A DNA stretch of 64,000 nt from Rheum nobile (GCA_027886185.1 WOAB01000188.1:1736001-1800000); one strand, 5' to 3'. Shown: positions 1 through 12,382, counted from the stretch's first letter. The notes: generated from the sequence alone by a model not told the origin. Numbers and translations are program-made.

Positions 1-326
1 CTCGGGCTGTATCACCAAATCTTGGCCGCCGAAAAAGCTGTGGAGATGCAGTGAGTTCTTCAGCAGAGCAAAAGGTAGTATGTGCCAGGGCAACTCGGTA
101 TAGTGCAGGAAGTTACACTCACAATCACAAGCAAGGCTCTGTCACCCCCACTGGCACTCACAAAAAGAAGGGATCAGTTAATGAGCAGAATGGTAAGAGT
201 AATTTGAAAAAGGAGCGCCAGAAGCAACAGGCGAAGGATCCATCACCTGCACCAGCAAAAGAGCCAGTAGCAGTTTCCGAGAACATAGCCAAACAGACAA
301 ACACAAACATCTCTGTTCGATCCTGA
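1..326 (+). CDS. C-terminal end of a WVD2-like (TPX2-family) protein, partial
   Basis: The frame is open from position 3 to the TGA at 324-326 and gives about 107 residues. It begins AVSPNLGRRKSCGDA and continues with a basic, low-complexity tail rich in Lys, Gln, Ser and Pro. From family knowledge, SPxLGRRKS followed by a charged disordered tail is typical of the C-terminus of WVD2/WDL proteins, plant microtubule-associated proteins with a TPX2 C-terminal domain. The TPX2 domain itself would lie upstream of the window. Whether base 1 is inside an exon or close to a splice site cannot be seen. No frame break is present. The family call rests on one short motif plus composition, so another basic nuclear or cytoskeletal protein is possible. 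Confidence 0.55.
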   Translation, partial: RAVSPNLGRRKSCGDAVSSSAEQKVVCARATRYSAGSYTHNHKQGSVTPTGTHKKKGSVNEQNGKSNLKKERQKQQAKDPSPAPAKEPVAVSENIAKQTNTNISVRS

Positions 327-2011
327 ACTTGTAGAGTATAGAAGTTTCTTTCTATGGGGCGCTTGAATGGAAAGAAGTTATAAGAACCTCAAAAACAGGG
401 AGTAAAAAGGACAGCTTATTTGTTTTCCTGCCCTTTCATTTTCTCTTATCTGGCTGACTGATCAGCTGTGTGAAATATGATGGCGAGTTGTTTTATTTGT
501 CTGTAAGTTATAAAGTACATACAACCAAGTTTTCTCAGAAAGATCATGGGTTGTGGTGTGAGTCTCAGTTGTATTAACTAATGTGATATTTGAAAAGAAT
601 GCCATTGTTTTTTCACACTTTTATATATGCATGGTTATATCCCTCTGAGGCCCGATTTATTATCAGGCCATGTGCTTGTGGTGTGGGAGTGGGTTCTTAA
701 GCCTTTCTTGCATTATTTTTTAATAAGCTCATAAGATGCGGATTTCAGGCTTGTCTGACAGTATTTATTAAGATTGTAGAAGCCAGTGTTTTTCACATGT
801 TTCTGTATGGGTTCCTTTTGGCACTTTTCAGGCTTTGCGTGTCATGTGCTTCTTGTTGGTGGGTTCACAAGTTTGTCTTACTCTTTTTAATCTACCATTC
901 TGTAGGCCACATTCATCTTTGCTCTCTTTGTTTATCTTGCTTCGAAAAAAGTTGCAACTTTCTCAAGTAAATGACTGAAAATCAATCCAGTTTGATACTT
1001 TAGTAAAAGAATCATACAACAGAAAGAGTAAAATCAGGATTGTTATTTTTTGTGAATAAAAAACTGGGAATGCTTAAATCTCATGTAAGATATAAGGATT
1101 AATTTAGCAACCAGAATTGTAGGACCATAATTTCAGTTTTAACTGGGAAGTGATCAGTAACCCAAATCTGATCCAAATATTCTAGATAAAAAAAAATGAA
1201 CTACTATGATTTTTTTTTACTAATATCCTTGTGATTTTGGATTTCTCAGGATTTCGAGGTATAAATGCATATATCTTGAATCCAAACCTGCTTATGCGGA
1301 ATTATACTAAGTTGATTGTCGTTGTTGTACTAATATCCTCATGATTTATACTTTTTCAATGTTGCACCGACAAGGCGACAAGCATTATATTTGTCACTGC
1401 TCAAGAACAGTAATATTCCTCCCTGTACTGAATTGCAGGAGGAATCTAGAATTGTATCTTTTATTTAGTAATACATCCTTTCTGCTAAAATCCCTTATAT
1501 CACTACTAACCACCACATTCTAGCCAACTTGATCTATAATAAATTGTGCTAAGGAAATGAGAAAAAATCAACTACAGTAGGTGAGTTTGGTTTATTTTTT
1601 ATTCAAAAACACCTTTGGAAAAGCAATAATTTTGGATAAACAGAAAAGAAGACTAGGGTTCAGATCTATTGGGGGCAAATTAGTAATTGTGTTTAACCTA
1701 TATGGCTATATCCTTGGCCTTAAAAAAACTAGAAACACAGCATTGACAACATTATCTTCCCTTAAAATCTGGCCTTTCAATACAAACAAGAAAGGCAACC
1801 AATAGCCATCTTCTATAAGAGAAGCCTTGAGCTTATCTTTCAAGTTTCATTTCATTGTTGAGCTGAAGCAGCAAACCAGGAAGCTTTGCTCTTTCTTCTT
1901 GGTTTCTTGCACGTCTCATTCTTTAGCTTGCAATTACCAAATACCCACCATTTTGATTGCATTTTCCTTTTTAACATCCTCTCAGAATATAAAGGCTCAC
2001 TTATTAAGAGT
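327..2011. other. 3' flank of the WVD2-like gene and upstream region of the VPS62-like gene
   Basis: This stretch is AT-rich with no convincing coding sequence; the short open frames lack codon structure or homology. The first few hundred bases presumably hold the 3' UTR of the WVD2-like gene. A TATA-like ATATAAAGG lies at about 1987-1994, but it is so close to the ATG at 2012 that it may not be the true promoter. The phrase actaatatcc followed by ttgtgatttt or a close variant occurs twice (about 1220 and 1329). I see no transposon ends here. Confidence 0.5.
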
Positions 2012-3866
2012 ATGTCCTCTCTTTTGCAATATGTGCTCCTTATGTACTTGTCTCTGTTGTGCTCTTCCTCACCCGGATCAGCCAAGGGATTCTCCATTCA
2101 TTTCCCCTTCCACAAACACCACATCAAGCCTTTGCCCCACTCTGATACCCCAATAAAACTCCCTTTGCCCATTAAATCCACCTTCAATCTCCCTTCTTCC
2201 ATACCAAACTGGCCTCATGGTAACTAGAACTCTGTTGCTCCTAATTTAATCCCTTTCAAGTTTCAACTTTAGAGCTTCTGATGATTATAATTTTTTTGTA
2301 AATGTTTGGTTTGCAGGTAATGGGTTTGCTTCGGGAGCCATTAACCTTGGTGGATTACAGGTGGCCCAAGTCACATCCTTCATAGAGATCTGGTCCAGTC
2401 AAGAAGGGAGGGTCAACAATCAAGGAGTGAGCTTGTATGAGCCTTCTGCAATACCAGATGGGTACTTTTCACTTGGTTGTTATGCCCAGCCTAACGATAA
2501 GCCTCTCTACGGGTTTGTTCTTGTGGGCAAAGACCTGACAAACGACCCGCTTAAGGGAGCCTTAGCAAAGCCAATAGACTACAGTCTGGTGTGGACAAGC
2601 TAGTCGTTGAGCATAAAGCATGATAGCCCTGTCTACATTTGGGTCCCCACTGCATTGGATGGGTACAGGGCCATGGGCCACGCCGTCACTCGGTCGGCGG
2701 AGAAGCCTCCCCTCGGCAGGATGCGATGCGTCCGCTCCGATTTCGCTGACAACTCCCGGGCAGGTGGTTTGATTTGGGGGTCCAACGGGGCCAGCATCTA
2801 TGCCACGAAGCCTGTGGATGTAGGAGTCCGAGCAGTGGGAGTTGGGCTGGGCACATTCACAACTGTGACTCAGAATGGCGCCCTAAACCCGATCACGGCT
2901 TGTCTTAAGAACGCCAGGGCTGACTTATCCTACATGCCCAATCTAGCCCAGGTCCGAGCCCTAGCCCGGGCCTACTTCCCTTACATCTACCTCCATCCCA
3001 GCGAGGAGTACCACCCATCCTCCGTCAACTGGTTATTCTCCAGCGGAGCGCTGCTGTACAAGCGAGGGGGGGAATCAGGCCCAATCCCGGTTCAACCCAA
3101 CGACACCAACCTCCCATTGGATGGGGCGAACGACGGGTCGTACTGGCTGGACCTGCCCAGGGACGGCAAGGACAGAGAGAGGGCCAAAAGAGGCGACCTC
3201 CGGAGCGCTGTGGGCTACCTCCACATCAAGCCGATGCTGGGAGGCGGCTTCACTGACATGCCAATCTGGGTGTTCTACCCCTTCAACGGGGCGGCGAGGG
3301 CGAGGGTTGGATCAGTCCAGTCCGTGGCTCTGGGTAAGATAGGGGAGCATGTAGGTGACTGGGAGCACATGACACTCAGAATCAGCAACTTCAACGGTGA
3401 GCTGAGGAGTGTCTACTTCTCGGAGCATAGCAAGGGGGCCTGGGTGGACCCGCCCGATCTCCAATTCTAGGACGGGAACAGGGTCGTGGGGTACGCGTCA
3501 CTGCACGGCCACGCCCTCTACCCCAAGCAAGGGCTCGTCCTGCAAGGGGGCAACACCGTCGGGATCAGGGACGACGCCGCGCAGAGCGCTTTGGTGCTGG
3601 ATGTAGGAGCCAGCTACGAGGTGATTGCAACCGACTATGGTCTGGGTGTCGTGGAGCCAGATTGGTTGAAGTACATGAGCAAGTGGGGGCCCAAGATCAC
3701 TTATGATTCTGGGGTCGAGATTGGTAAGATTGCAAAATGGTGGCCTGGGAAGTTGAAGTCGGATTTGCTGAATTTGTTAAAGAGTCTGCCCTCCGAAGTG
3801 TTGGGTGAGGAAGGCCCCACTGGTCCTATGGTCAAGAACAATTGGTACGGAGATGAACCCTCTTAG
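2012..3866 (+). pseudogene. VPS62-like (DUF946) gene with two in-frame nonsense codons
   Basis: Exon 1 (2012-2219) encodes an N-terminal hydrophobic stretch starting MSSLLQYVLLMYLSLLC, possibly a signal peptide, and ends in IPNWPH. A short intron (2220-2316) has GT and TTGCAG borders. Exon 2 starts GNGFASGAINLGGLQV and runs in one frame to the TAG at 3864-3866, about 585 codons in all, close to the usual length of plant vacuolar protein sorting-associated 62 proteins. Family hallmarks visible are SGAINLGGL, FFPYIYLHPSEEY-like (YFPYIYLHPSEEYHPSS) and VGDWEHMTLRISNFNGEL. The frame is broken by TAG at 2601-2603, after SLVWTS, and by TAG at 3468-3470, where PPDLQF is followed by DGNRVVGYASLHGHA. 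The second fits a CAG-to-TAG change. No frameshift is seen, so loss of function is probably recent, unless the stops are sequencing errors. The molecular role of the family is poorly defined. Confidence 0.85.
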
Positions 3867-4110
3867 TCTGCATTGCTTTGATATGTGTTTATGGATGAGG
3901 AACTGGAGATTGTCAAATCCAATGTATTGCAATTTGGAAAAATCAGTTCAAGGATGTGTGTCTACAATAGAATGGACCAATAATTACCAAAAACAAAAGG
4001 AGAGAGAGAATGGGCCAATATGAATTCAACCAAGTGTTTAGACTTCCACCAATATCAACACAAAGCAACTCAGTTTTTCAGTCTTCTGGTTTGACTGCTA
4101 GTTGTCCATA
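3867..4110. other. Original 3' flank of the VPS62-like gene up to the Copia insertion
   Basis: This is host DNA downstream of the stop codon, probably 3' UTR. It ends in CCATA (4106-4110), which pairs with CCATG at 27193-27197 as a slightly diverged target-site duplication of the Copia element. Confidence 0.55.
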
Positions 4111-4843
4111 TTTTAGATGCTTTAAGCGAAATTTCAGAAAATAGTTTTCTAACATCTAACTTAAGATCTCATGTATAGACTTAATACGAACCACATATGA
4201 AAGAATAACATATATTTTAATGCAAAATTTGTTTCTGGGATCACCTTGGAGAATAGAGCCTCAAGTTGACTCCTCTACTTGATCCACACGAGCACGGTAA
4301 TAGATCGTTTTGCCTTCGTCTGCTAGAACGAACGAACAAAACCAACAAAGCTCCAACAATTCCCTTTGGAGGTTCGGCCGTGAAAATGTAACTCGTGGCT
4401 TCAGTTGTCTCACATCAAAGCCACAAATTCCCTTTTTGAATCTCTCATTCACGTAAGGCTTTCTCTTGCTCTTTATATGTTTGGAAGTAGGATATATATA
4501 TAATAATATATATCTTATCTTATCTTATCTTTCCTAAAGATATATTTTCTTATATCATCAAGTAAATATATAACTCTTTATTATTACTTGATGAACAATC
4601 CACTCTTCCAACAATATACACTGACCGAAATTCGCAATCTCATAGCCCAATTACTCTATTGTGTGTGACCTTATAGGACCCGGATAAAGTAACAATGGGC
4701 CAAATCTAATTTATCCCATAAGTCATAGTTGGCTTCTAGCAAAGCACTAAGACTACCTAAAATATTTGGATTATTAATCTCTATTATAAACATATTCTAT
4801 CATTAGTAATTGTCATCTTGATTAAAGGACACATATTCCTTCA
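4111..4843 (-). repeat. 3' LTR of the Copia element
   Basis: This copy is homologous along its length to 26441-27192. On the plus strand it starts TTTTAGATGC and ends at ATATTCCTTCA, next to the polypurine tract. The outer end is uncertain by some 7 bases because a canonical TG occurs only at 4118. It contains an AT-rich tract with CTTAT repeats near 4500-4540. Confidence 0.85.
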
Positions 4844-5667
4844 ATCTCCCACTTGTCCTTAAACAAGTGTGCAATATCAATTCATTTGTCACTTAGTGTC
4901 TAATTTGAAGATATGATGACATCTTATGTAATCCATATCAATATTCAAATTGTTTCTTGAACTCCGAGCTTGAACTATCAAAACAAATGATTACTATTAA
5001 TCCATTTGAGCACGGCCATGCATTTTCAGTTCTTACTCTTCAAGTGGCCAAGACACCATTCCTATCCACATATATACAGATATATAAATAGGAGGACTTC
5101 TCTAATCTTGTGTGACTATAGCTCCCACTCAATTTTCAGCAATCCCGATCACTACCTTTATAGCTGCCTTTTACGCAACGGTGTTTGACAATGTCAAAGA
5201 CTACCAATTACCAAGCAAGAGGTATATCGTACTCATGTATGAGGAATCTTCTAATCATAGTTCAACTTAAAATTCTACAACTCATTTGAAGAATCTTAAG
5301 GTAGGAATGTCCAACATATATCCACCATACATGTCCATGTAATTGATTAGACATCTCCATGTCTCTATAGCCCGTGAAACTTGGCGCTATCAATCAACTT
5401 ACATAATAGCCTGTATTGAGTCATTTATGTCCAATTTAATGACTTAGACTATGGACAACTCATAATTCATAATATCGGTTCACTTAATAGGGTTTCATCC
5501 ACCATAACTTTTATGATGATCCTATTTGATGATTATAAATTATTAAGACATTTTACTTAATTCTAAACCATAATTAAATAATAATGAAACTTTATTTCAA
5601 AAACAAACATGATGCAATGTTTCAACAATCATGAAATCAACATCCATAATCTCAAAACAATACAATA
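4844..5667 (-). other. 3' noncoding region of the Copia element with polypurine tract
   Basis: This region lies between the RNase H stop codon and the 3' LTR. The minus-strand purine run AAGTGGGAGAT abuts the LTR start TGAAGG, as expected for plus-strand priming of reverse transcription. No reading frame is recognisable in the other roughly 800 bases. Confidence 0.6.
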
Positions 5668-6369
5668 TCAAAGCCATTCTCCAATGTGCTTGAGTCCCTT
5701 ATCCCTAGTGTGACTATCATGCTTGGGCTTGGATAGAGATTTAGCCAATGGATATGCAATATTGTCATCCGTGTGTATTTTGCATAACCTCACATCACCC
5801 CTCTGGACATAGTCTCGAATGACGTGGTATTTCCTGAGCACGTGTCTGGATTTGGAGTTAGAACTTGGTTCCTTGGATTGGGCAATGGCACCATTGTTGT
5901 CACAATAGATGTCAATTGCCTTAGCACAACTGGGAACCACACAAAGCTCAACAATGAACTTCCTTATCCAGACAGCTTCCTTAGTTGCATCCACTGCAAC
6001 AATGTACTCAGCCTCTGTCGTAGAATTAGCTATTGTGTCTTGCTTTGAGCTCTTCCAGCTCACAGCCCCTCCATTAAGAATGAAGACGTATTCGGATTGG
6101 GACCGAAAGTCATTTCTATCTGTCTGGAAGCTTGCAACAGTATATCCTTCAACGATCAGCTCATCATGTCCTCCATACACTAAGAAATCATCAATTAGTC
6201 CTTCTCAAGTACTTAAGGATGTTCTTAGCTGCATTCCAGTGTGCTTCACCTGGAGTCGATTGGTATCTTCCACACACGCTCAAAGCGAATGCAACATCCG
6301 GGCGAGTACAAACCATGGCATACATGATGGATCCTATTGCAGATGCATAAGGAATCCTACTCATTCTCT
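5668..6369 (-). pseudogene. Copia polyprotein fragment: end of reverse transcriptase and RNase H
   Basis: Read from right to left, the sequence starts RMSRIPYASAIGSIMYAMV and continues with CTRPDVAFALSVCGRYQ and WNAAKNILKYLRRT, the Copia domain linking reverse transcriptase to RNase H. RNase H follows with the typical TIANSTTEAEYIVAVDATKE and IYCDNNGAI motifs, where the acidic residues coordinate metal, and ends near HTDDNIAYPLAKSL. A one-base insertion near 6190 breaks the frame between the two parts. The upstream continuation is at 9033, across a solo LTR. Confidence 0.88.
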
Positions 6370-9032
6370 GTGATACCCCGTAATTCTGTAAGGTTATTTT
6401 GGGAATTTTGAGAATTTTCCCGAGTACCCGTTATGTACGTCGGATTTAATTCAGAGAGTTTAAGACGTTCGGTAATGCTCTCTGTATCTGTAATATTTTT
6501 CTCAATGAAATAAAATACAGACGACGTGCTTTGGATTTTAATACTCATTCGCGTACGATAATTTTATCCCGAGTTAATATCGTTTTCGTCTAAGAGCTGA
6601 GGAGGCGGCAAAGCCAAGGGCGGCGCCCGCCGTACAGTGGCGGCGCCCGCCGTCGCAAGGCTCGAGGAGCAGGCTGGGTCTTCTCCTAGCTGGGGACGCC
6701 AGGCCTATGGCGGCGCCCGCTGCATTTATGACGGCACCCGCCGTCGTTGTTGTCCGGAGGTCCTTGCCCGAAGGTCGCCGGCGTGGCTCTGGCAGCGCCG
6801 GAGTAGCTCTTCGTAGGGCCATGATTGTGTTTCCTGGCATTTGGCTATAAAAGGAGGTGTCTGGGAGGGGTTTTGAGCTCAATCCACAGCCCAAGCTCTC
6901 CCAAATTCTTGCCTCACCGGAGTTGTGCCTCACCGGATTTCTGAAGCTTTCGCCGGAGGTCGTTTGGTGGTGTTTCTAGAGTGCCTTTGTGAAGCTTTTG
7001 GTAGCCTTGGAGGTTAGAAACCAAAGCAAGTCGAAGGAGGCCGAGTCGCTCGTGTTTTGGGTGAGTTTTCTCGCCGCTTCTGTCGTCTGAGTTCTTCACG
7101 GCGACCGCCGTGTTCTTCACGGCGCCCGCCGTGATGAACTGCGGCGACCGCCGCCAAGAACGGAGACCGCCGCCAGAGCCCAGAATGCCTCTTTGGCTTT
7201 TGGCTTTGGTGGTCGTCGTCGAGGCGTTGTTTCTTTCAATTTCTTTCGTCGTTTTTAGATTCGTACTACTGTGTTTATGTCGGATCTAACTTAGGGTTTC
7301 TCTTGTGGGTTGACTCGGAGGTTGTTGTGCTGTCGGAGCTATACCCGTGTCGAGCCCGGAATTCCGTCGTCGTTAGGCTTGTTCCAACTCTGCAGATTAA
7401 GGCAAGTGGCGGTTCGCTCTTGCTTAATCATTCCATGTTTCATTAATTATCAATTATTTAATTGTTAATTAAATTGGAGTGAACTGTTGTTTTGTTTGGG
7501 AACTAATTTCATAAATAAACGTGATTAAAGTAATGTTATGATAGGTTGTATATCTATTAGAACAACGCTATTATATGTGATAATTACCGTGATGGTATTG
7601 TTGTGAATTTAATCTTAATGCTAGAATAGCATGTGGGTTAATAGATAAACTAATCCAAGTAAGGATTAACCGTTTCTATTATCTCTATGTTTAAGTTGAT
7701 TGCCTGGATGGCTTTAATGTGAATAATTGATGTGTTAGACTGTTTAGTTAACACGAGTGTTTGTAGGAACGCTAATCCAAGTAAGGATTAGTCGTTTCTT
7801 TATAACTTAATGTTCATAGGAACGCTAATCCAAGTAAGGATTTGTCGTTTCTTTAAATCGTAATACTCCTCGGGTTAATTTTCGGATAATAATTTAAGGG
7901 TCATGACCTATGCTTCTTATCCACCGTTAAGGATCTGAAGTGCTTTAAGCGCCTTACAAGCGCCATTGGATGAGCATAATTGCAGTCCTGTGTATTAAGC
8001 ACTTAGCTAGTGCAATTAGGGTGGACGTACTGTCACCCTGTAAATTAAAGTGTAAGCACTGTGGCAGTGCAATCTGGGTGAACGTAAGATCACCTTGTGT
8101 AATAATAACTTTGTTGTTCTCGGAATAATGTTAAGTCTCGTGTGTGTGTCTGTGTGTTATGTTAATTTGGGTCGACATGATTGTCACCCTGAGATTTAAG
8201 CTTTGTGCCGCTCTTAATAACATTAACGTGTTTCAGTAAAGTGTGTTGGGTAATTAAATAAGATATGTGCCTGAGTGCACATGATTAATAAACCTTCGGC
8301 GAGTAGTGCAGCTAAGTTATAGTGCAGCTAGGAAAACTCGTCTCGACTTTGATCATAGTACGTTCTCTTTTCAATCTGGATTCGCTGTATGCGATGAGGT
8401 TGGTTGTGAACTGAAGCATCTCAGTCAACTTTTAAATCATTTGTGTGTGTAACTTTAATGTTCCCTAGCAGTTGTCATAATTTCCTTTAAGACTCAAATT
8501 CCTTTGGAGTCTTCTCTTCAGTGCATATCTTAATTGTTAAATCATTCCGTGAAAGTGCCGGGTTATATATCGTTCCTTCGGTTTTTATTCAAGGGACAAT
8601 GATAGTAAACGGTCACGATCACTCGAACCACTCTGCTTTGTACCCTTGCTAGTCTATTCAGTAGACTAATCCACGAACTTTGTTCTCTGCATGTGGGCTG
8701 GTGTCATCCGTTCGATTCGGCACATCAGGAGTTGATTCCCGGAGTTTAAGTAACCTATTGAAGGATAAGAAGCTTGCAGACGAAGATTTAAAGTCAATAT
8801 TTAAGTTGTTAAGTGTTTTAAGTTTGTTAAGTGTTACCTTGATGTATCTTCATAATTTAAGCCATGTTATAAGTTGGCTATTTAAAGTCTTCCATTGTTT
8901 AATCTTTCAATTAATATGTAATTGTGTATGTATTTAAGCATGTATGTTCGGGAAAAGCCTGGGGTGACTTTGGACGGTAAAGTCTGAGGTCACTGGCATG
9001 TAATATCTCCGGTGTAAATTGGGGGTGTTACA
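6370..9032. mobile_element. Solo long LTR of a gypsy-like family
   Basis: The Copia frame is interrupted exactly here: joining 9033 to 6369 restores LERMSRIP. The insert starts GTGATACCCCG, ends GGGGGTGTTACA and is flanked by the repeat TTCTCT. It shares several conserved blocks with the LTRs of the element at 39223-49195, including GGCAAGTGGCGGTTCGCTCT (7401) and TCATCCGTTCGATTCGGCAC (8704), and its end resembles theirs (AAAGCCTGGGGTGACTT). No internal region is left, so it is a solo LTR made by recombination. It is rich in the words CGGCGCCCGCCG and CGGCGACCGCCG between 6600 and 7170. Short open frames inside it are not convincing genes. Confidence 0.8.
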
Positions 9033-9320
9033 TTCTCTCTAGCTCAGCAGGTGTCACTGGGCACTGCTTCTTGCTGAGATGTAAGTCATGCTGCATAGGC
9101 AAGAATCCCTTCTTGGAATTCTTCATATTGAACCTATCAAGGACCTTATCCACATAAGTTTCTTGACTTAGTTCAATAAGTCTCTTAGACCTATCTCTAT
9201 AGATCTTGATGCCTAATATGTACTCGGCCTCTCCTAAGTCCTTCATTGAGAAATTCTTCTTAAGCCAGTTCTTAACGCACTCCAGCATAGGAATGTCGTT
9301 TCCAATGAGTAGTATGTCAT
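9033..9320 (-). pseudogene. Copia reverse transcriptase fragment (C-terminal half)
   Basis: The minus strand encodes NDILLIGNDIPMLECVKNWL followed by FSMKDLGEAEYILGIKIYRD, which lie just after the YVDD catalytic motif in Copia reverse transcriptases. The YVDD motif itself and about 150 upstream residues are absent because an Athila element begins at 9321 and the joining Copia sequence resumes only at 18828, much earlier in the protein. Confidence 0.88.
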
Positions 9321-10621
9321 TGACGTGCTGTCGTTCGTAGCTGTCAAATATAAAACCTCACAAATAAACTAGTATAGTCAATAAGTAAGGGTCGATCCCA
9401 CAAGGAAGGAGCGAAACTAATGGTGGTTGCATGCGAGTCACTAAAAGGGGGGGGGGGGGTTTGTAAGTTGGTCGGTCACAATCAAATCAAACACAACAAA
9501 GTAGATGAATGAAATATCAAAGAGAGAAAACACTTAGCCAAGTAATGTCCATATAAGTCATCCAATGGTTGTTCCTTGATTATGTCATATCTTCCTATTC
9601 GGTTATTCCTGTCCTGATCTTGGGTAGATTCAAAGATCAGCCAAACCTAAGAACCCTTACCAATGAATAACCCTAGCACCACTAGTGATTCAATCCAAAG
9701 GCAGCAATGCATATAAGAATTAACCAGGATACACATAACACCTCAACCAGAAGCATTCAACATGTAATAAATTCTCTACATAGATAAATTCCACAGTGGC
9801 AGATATAATCTATGCTCGCTACTCGAACTAGAGCGTTAGCCCAACAGTTCCTTAGTATTAGCAATATGAATGAAAGCAATAAACCTAGGTGATCAATCTA
9901 GATAAACCAACAAACATCCAAATAAGAATTTGCGCAAGAGAAAAGATATAACTCAATAGGATAAGATAGATAGGAACAAAACCTCACAACCAGATGAATA
10001 AACTTATGCTTCCATTACCGGACTAAGCAAAAGAGGCTTAGCTCCTCATAAACATGATGAACTTCAAAAGTATGAAAAGTGGCAACGATGAAATGAAACT
10101 CTAGAATGGCCAACTCTCAAACCTAATGCTAAAGAGAGTATATATAGGGCTTCTAACAAATGACCTAGCCCAATAAGAAAAGAAACGGAATAAAATGAGA
10201 AAATAAGAAAAGAAAACAGAAAAGATAGATTCGGGAAAAGTCCGAACTTCCTGCGTTGATGACCCGCGATCGCGGCCCCTTGTGGCTCCGCGCTCTTCAC
10301 ACTTCTCCGCGCCTGTAGATAATTATCGACTTGCCCCGAGGAACCGCGATCGCGAAACCCTTGCCCGCGGTCGCGGTTAATGCTCGGCCTTTACTCCTTG
10401 GCTTCGCCTCCTAACCTCTCATCTTCACTTCCTTGGCGTCTTCTCTTGGTGGCTTCCTTCCTCAGTGTCTCCTATGATATCCAAGATAGCTCAAACACTT
10501 CCAAAAACACCAAACTTCGCCCCCAAACGCCGTACACATGAATGTGTCTAAATCTACCCGAATGACACCAATAAAACCCTCTAATAACTCTTAGTTAAGC
10601 CCTACAAAGTAGTGCTTATCA
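9321..10621 (-). repeat. 3' LTR of the truncated Athila element
   Basis: The LTR runs from TGACGTGCTG to GTGCTTATCA on the plus strand. It contains a run of about 13 G near 9450 (7 G in the other copy), short conserved phrases also seen in other Athila LTRs here (AAGGGTCGATCCCAC), and CCGCGATCGCGG-type words at 10262, 10342 and 10367. Confidence 0.85.
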
Positions 10622-11548
10622 AACTCCCCCATGCTTAGACCTTTGCTCATCCTCGAGTAAAGGTCTAATATTGTATCCCTGCTCCCCGTCGACATAAAGG
10701 TAGAAATCCCTCGCCCTGGGCCCAAAAGGCATCGGACGAGGCAACCTCATGCGGTGTATGTTGCCGGCCAGGGAGAGCCAGGTGTACTCTCCATCGCGGG
10801 CCTCCAGCAGATGGGACCTCCGCATGAGCCTGATATTGTATGTGTAGCTCTCGTCGGGGAATTCCCAATGGTCCGCGAGGATCTCATACTGTCGGGCGAT
10901 AAGCGTCACCATGCCTCCCATGGAGATCTTGCCGCCCTTCTTCTCTCTCAGTCGTAGGCAGCTGGAGAGAAACAGCTCGACCCAGTCGGGGATGGTATGG
11001 CTCTCTGGTGTCAAACACCAGAGCACTGTAAGGTCCTGCCTGGAGACCTTGTTCACCTCCCCCTGTCCCAGGAAGGTCATGGCTAGCACCTTGTGCGCCA
11101 GCCTCAAACAAGGGTGCGTCAGCTTGTAGTTGTACTCGTCGGCGCTGTGGTTGATCACATCCCGGGTCGCACCTTGCCAGAAGAACTCTGGCAAGGCGCC
11201 TACAGCTTCTCAATCCTCGGTGGGCTCCTCAGTAACGCCAAAAAGGTCCCGCAGACCTTGGTAGGACATCCTTCTTTGCCGCCCTAACAGGTTGAACGTG
11301 ATCCCGTCGTCGTGGCGTTCCAGCGTGGCCAGGACCTCCAGGGTCAGTTCGTCGGATGTCGGGGCGGACAAGTCAATGAAGTTACCGAGCCCTCCGTGGC
11401 TCAGCAACTGATGAGTGCAGTCCTCCAAATCGAGTTGTGTCAGCGTCGGTCGATCGTAGAATTTCGTCTGGACGATCTTTCGCTGGCTGAGCGTCTCGAA
11501 ATAGCGCTGATGCCTCGGGCTCCTCATGTTGGCTACGAAAGCAGACAT
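10619..11548 (-). pseudogene. ATHILA ORF1-type domain protein with one stop
   Basis: From an ATG at 11546-11548 the frame encodes MSAFVANMRSPRHQRYFETL followed by FYDRPTLTQLDLED, a conserved signature of the ATHILA ORF1 family (function unknown). A TGA at 11210-11212 interrupts it after GVTEEPTED, and the same frame continues ALPEFFWQGATRDVINH to 10619. Total length is about 309 codons. The last codons (SKHGGV) are read from the polypurine tract, and the stop codon is formed by the first three bases of the 3' LTR (TGA). With the stop ignored the frame is fully open, so decay is mild. Confidence 0.75.
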
Positions 11549-12382
11549 GGTAGGAATAAGGAGCTAGAAGCACGAAAGGAATATCGGAGGGGCCCGCGAT
11601 CGCGGGGTGTGGTCCGCGGTCGCGGTTTATGCTCGAATGAAGTCCTCTGGAGAAGAAGGGCCGCGATCGCGGTGCTTGACAGCGGCGATCGCGGTTTCTG
11701 GGCTACAGAAAACTTCAAATAAAAATGGCTCTGGTGGTCCTCGATGGCGCTACGGTGGTCGCGGGGGCTTCAAGCGATGGTCCGGTGATCGCGGCTCGTG
11801 AGGCAATGAGAAATCCGAGGGAAAAATGGAGATCTCACCCAAACGACATCGCGGTGGCGGGACGATGGTCGCGGGGCTACAGGGTGTCGTCGCGGTGGTC
11901 GGAGTCGGAGATCCGAGTGTTTGGAGAGTGAGAGCGTGCGGTGGAGGTGTTGTAAAATGCCTCCGCCACGCCTCACTCTTATAGGCTCGGCGACGAGATA
12001 CCGCAATCGCGGGGTTAATGCCCTGCAGCGTAACAGTCGGCGCGAATTACGAGGGTTTGACTGCCTCGAAAAACGCGCCGGAAATAAATTCTGTGGGCCA
12101 ATTTTTTTTTGTAGAACTTTTTTTTTGTAGAACTAAACTCCGTGGAACACCGTGGTGGAACCGCAATCGCGGGTTGCTGGGGTCGGGACTCCGCTGCAAA
12201 GTTAGTTCTAGTGGCCCACAGAAGAAAGAAAAAGAAAATAACAGCTAATGCAACAAAATTAAAAACAGTAACAAATCCTAACGAAAACAAAAGACAAAGA
12301 TGAGTTCAGCAACTCATACCTCGGGTTGCCTCCCGAGCAGCGCCATAGTTATCGTCGCGGTACGACGTCCTGTTGTACCTTC
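11549..12382 (-). other. Noncoding spacer of the Athila element rich in CGCGATCGCG words
   Basis: This is the region where pol would be expected. It has no recognisable domain in any frame. It carries repeated GC palindromes such as CCGCGATCGCGG (11595, 11663) and variants with CAATCGCGG (12002, 12162). Open frames here are by-products of this repetition. Confidence 0.6.

Noticed and set aside
4111..4843. Reading the 4.1-kb and 26.4-kb repeats as ends of a DNA transposon
   Set aside because: They are direct, not inverted, repeats, and they adjoin a tRNA primer-binding site and a polypurine tract, so they are LTRs.
6574..7120. Minus-strand frames in the solo LTR
   Set aside because: Their openness follows from the CGGCGCCCGCCG repeats; no start, domain or conservation supports a gene.
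10754..11722. Plus-strand open frames across the ATHILA ORF1 and GC-word region
   Set aside because: They are shadows of the minus-strand frame, which has family motifs.
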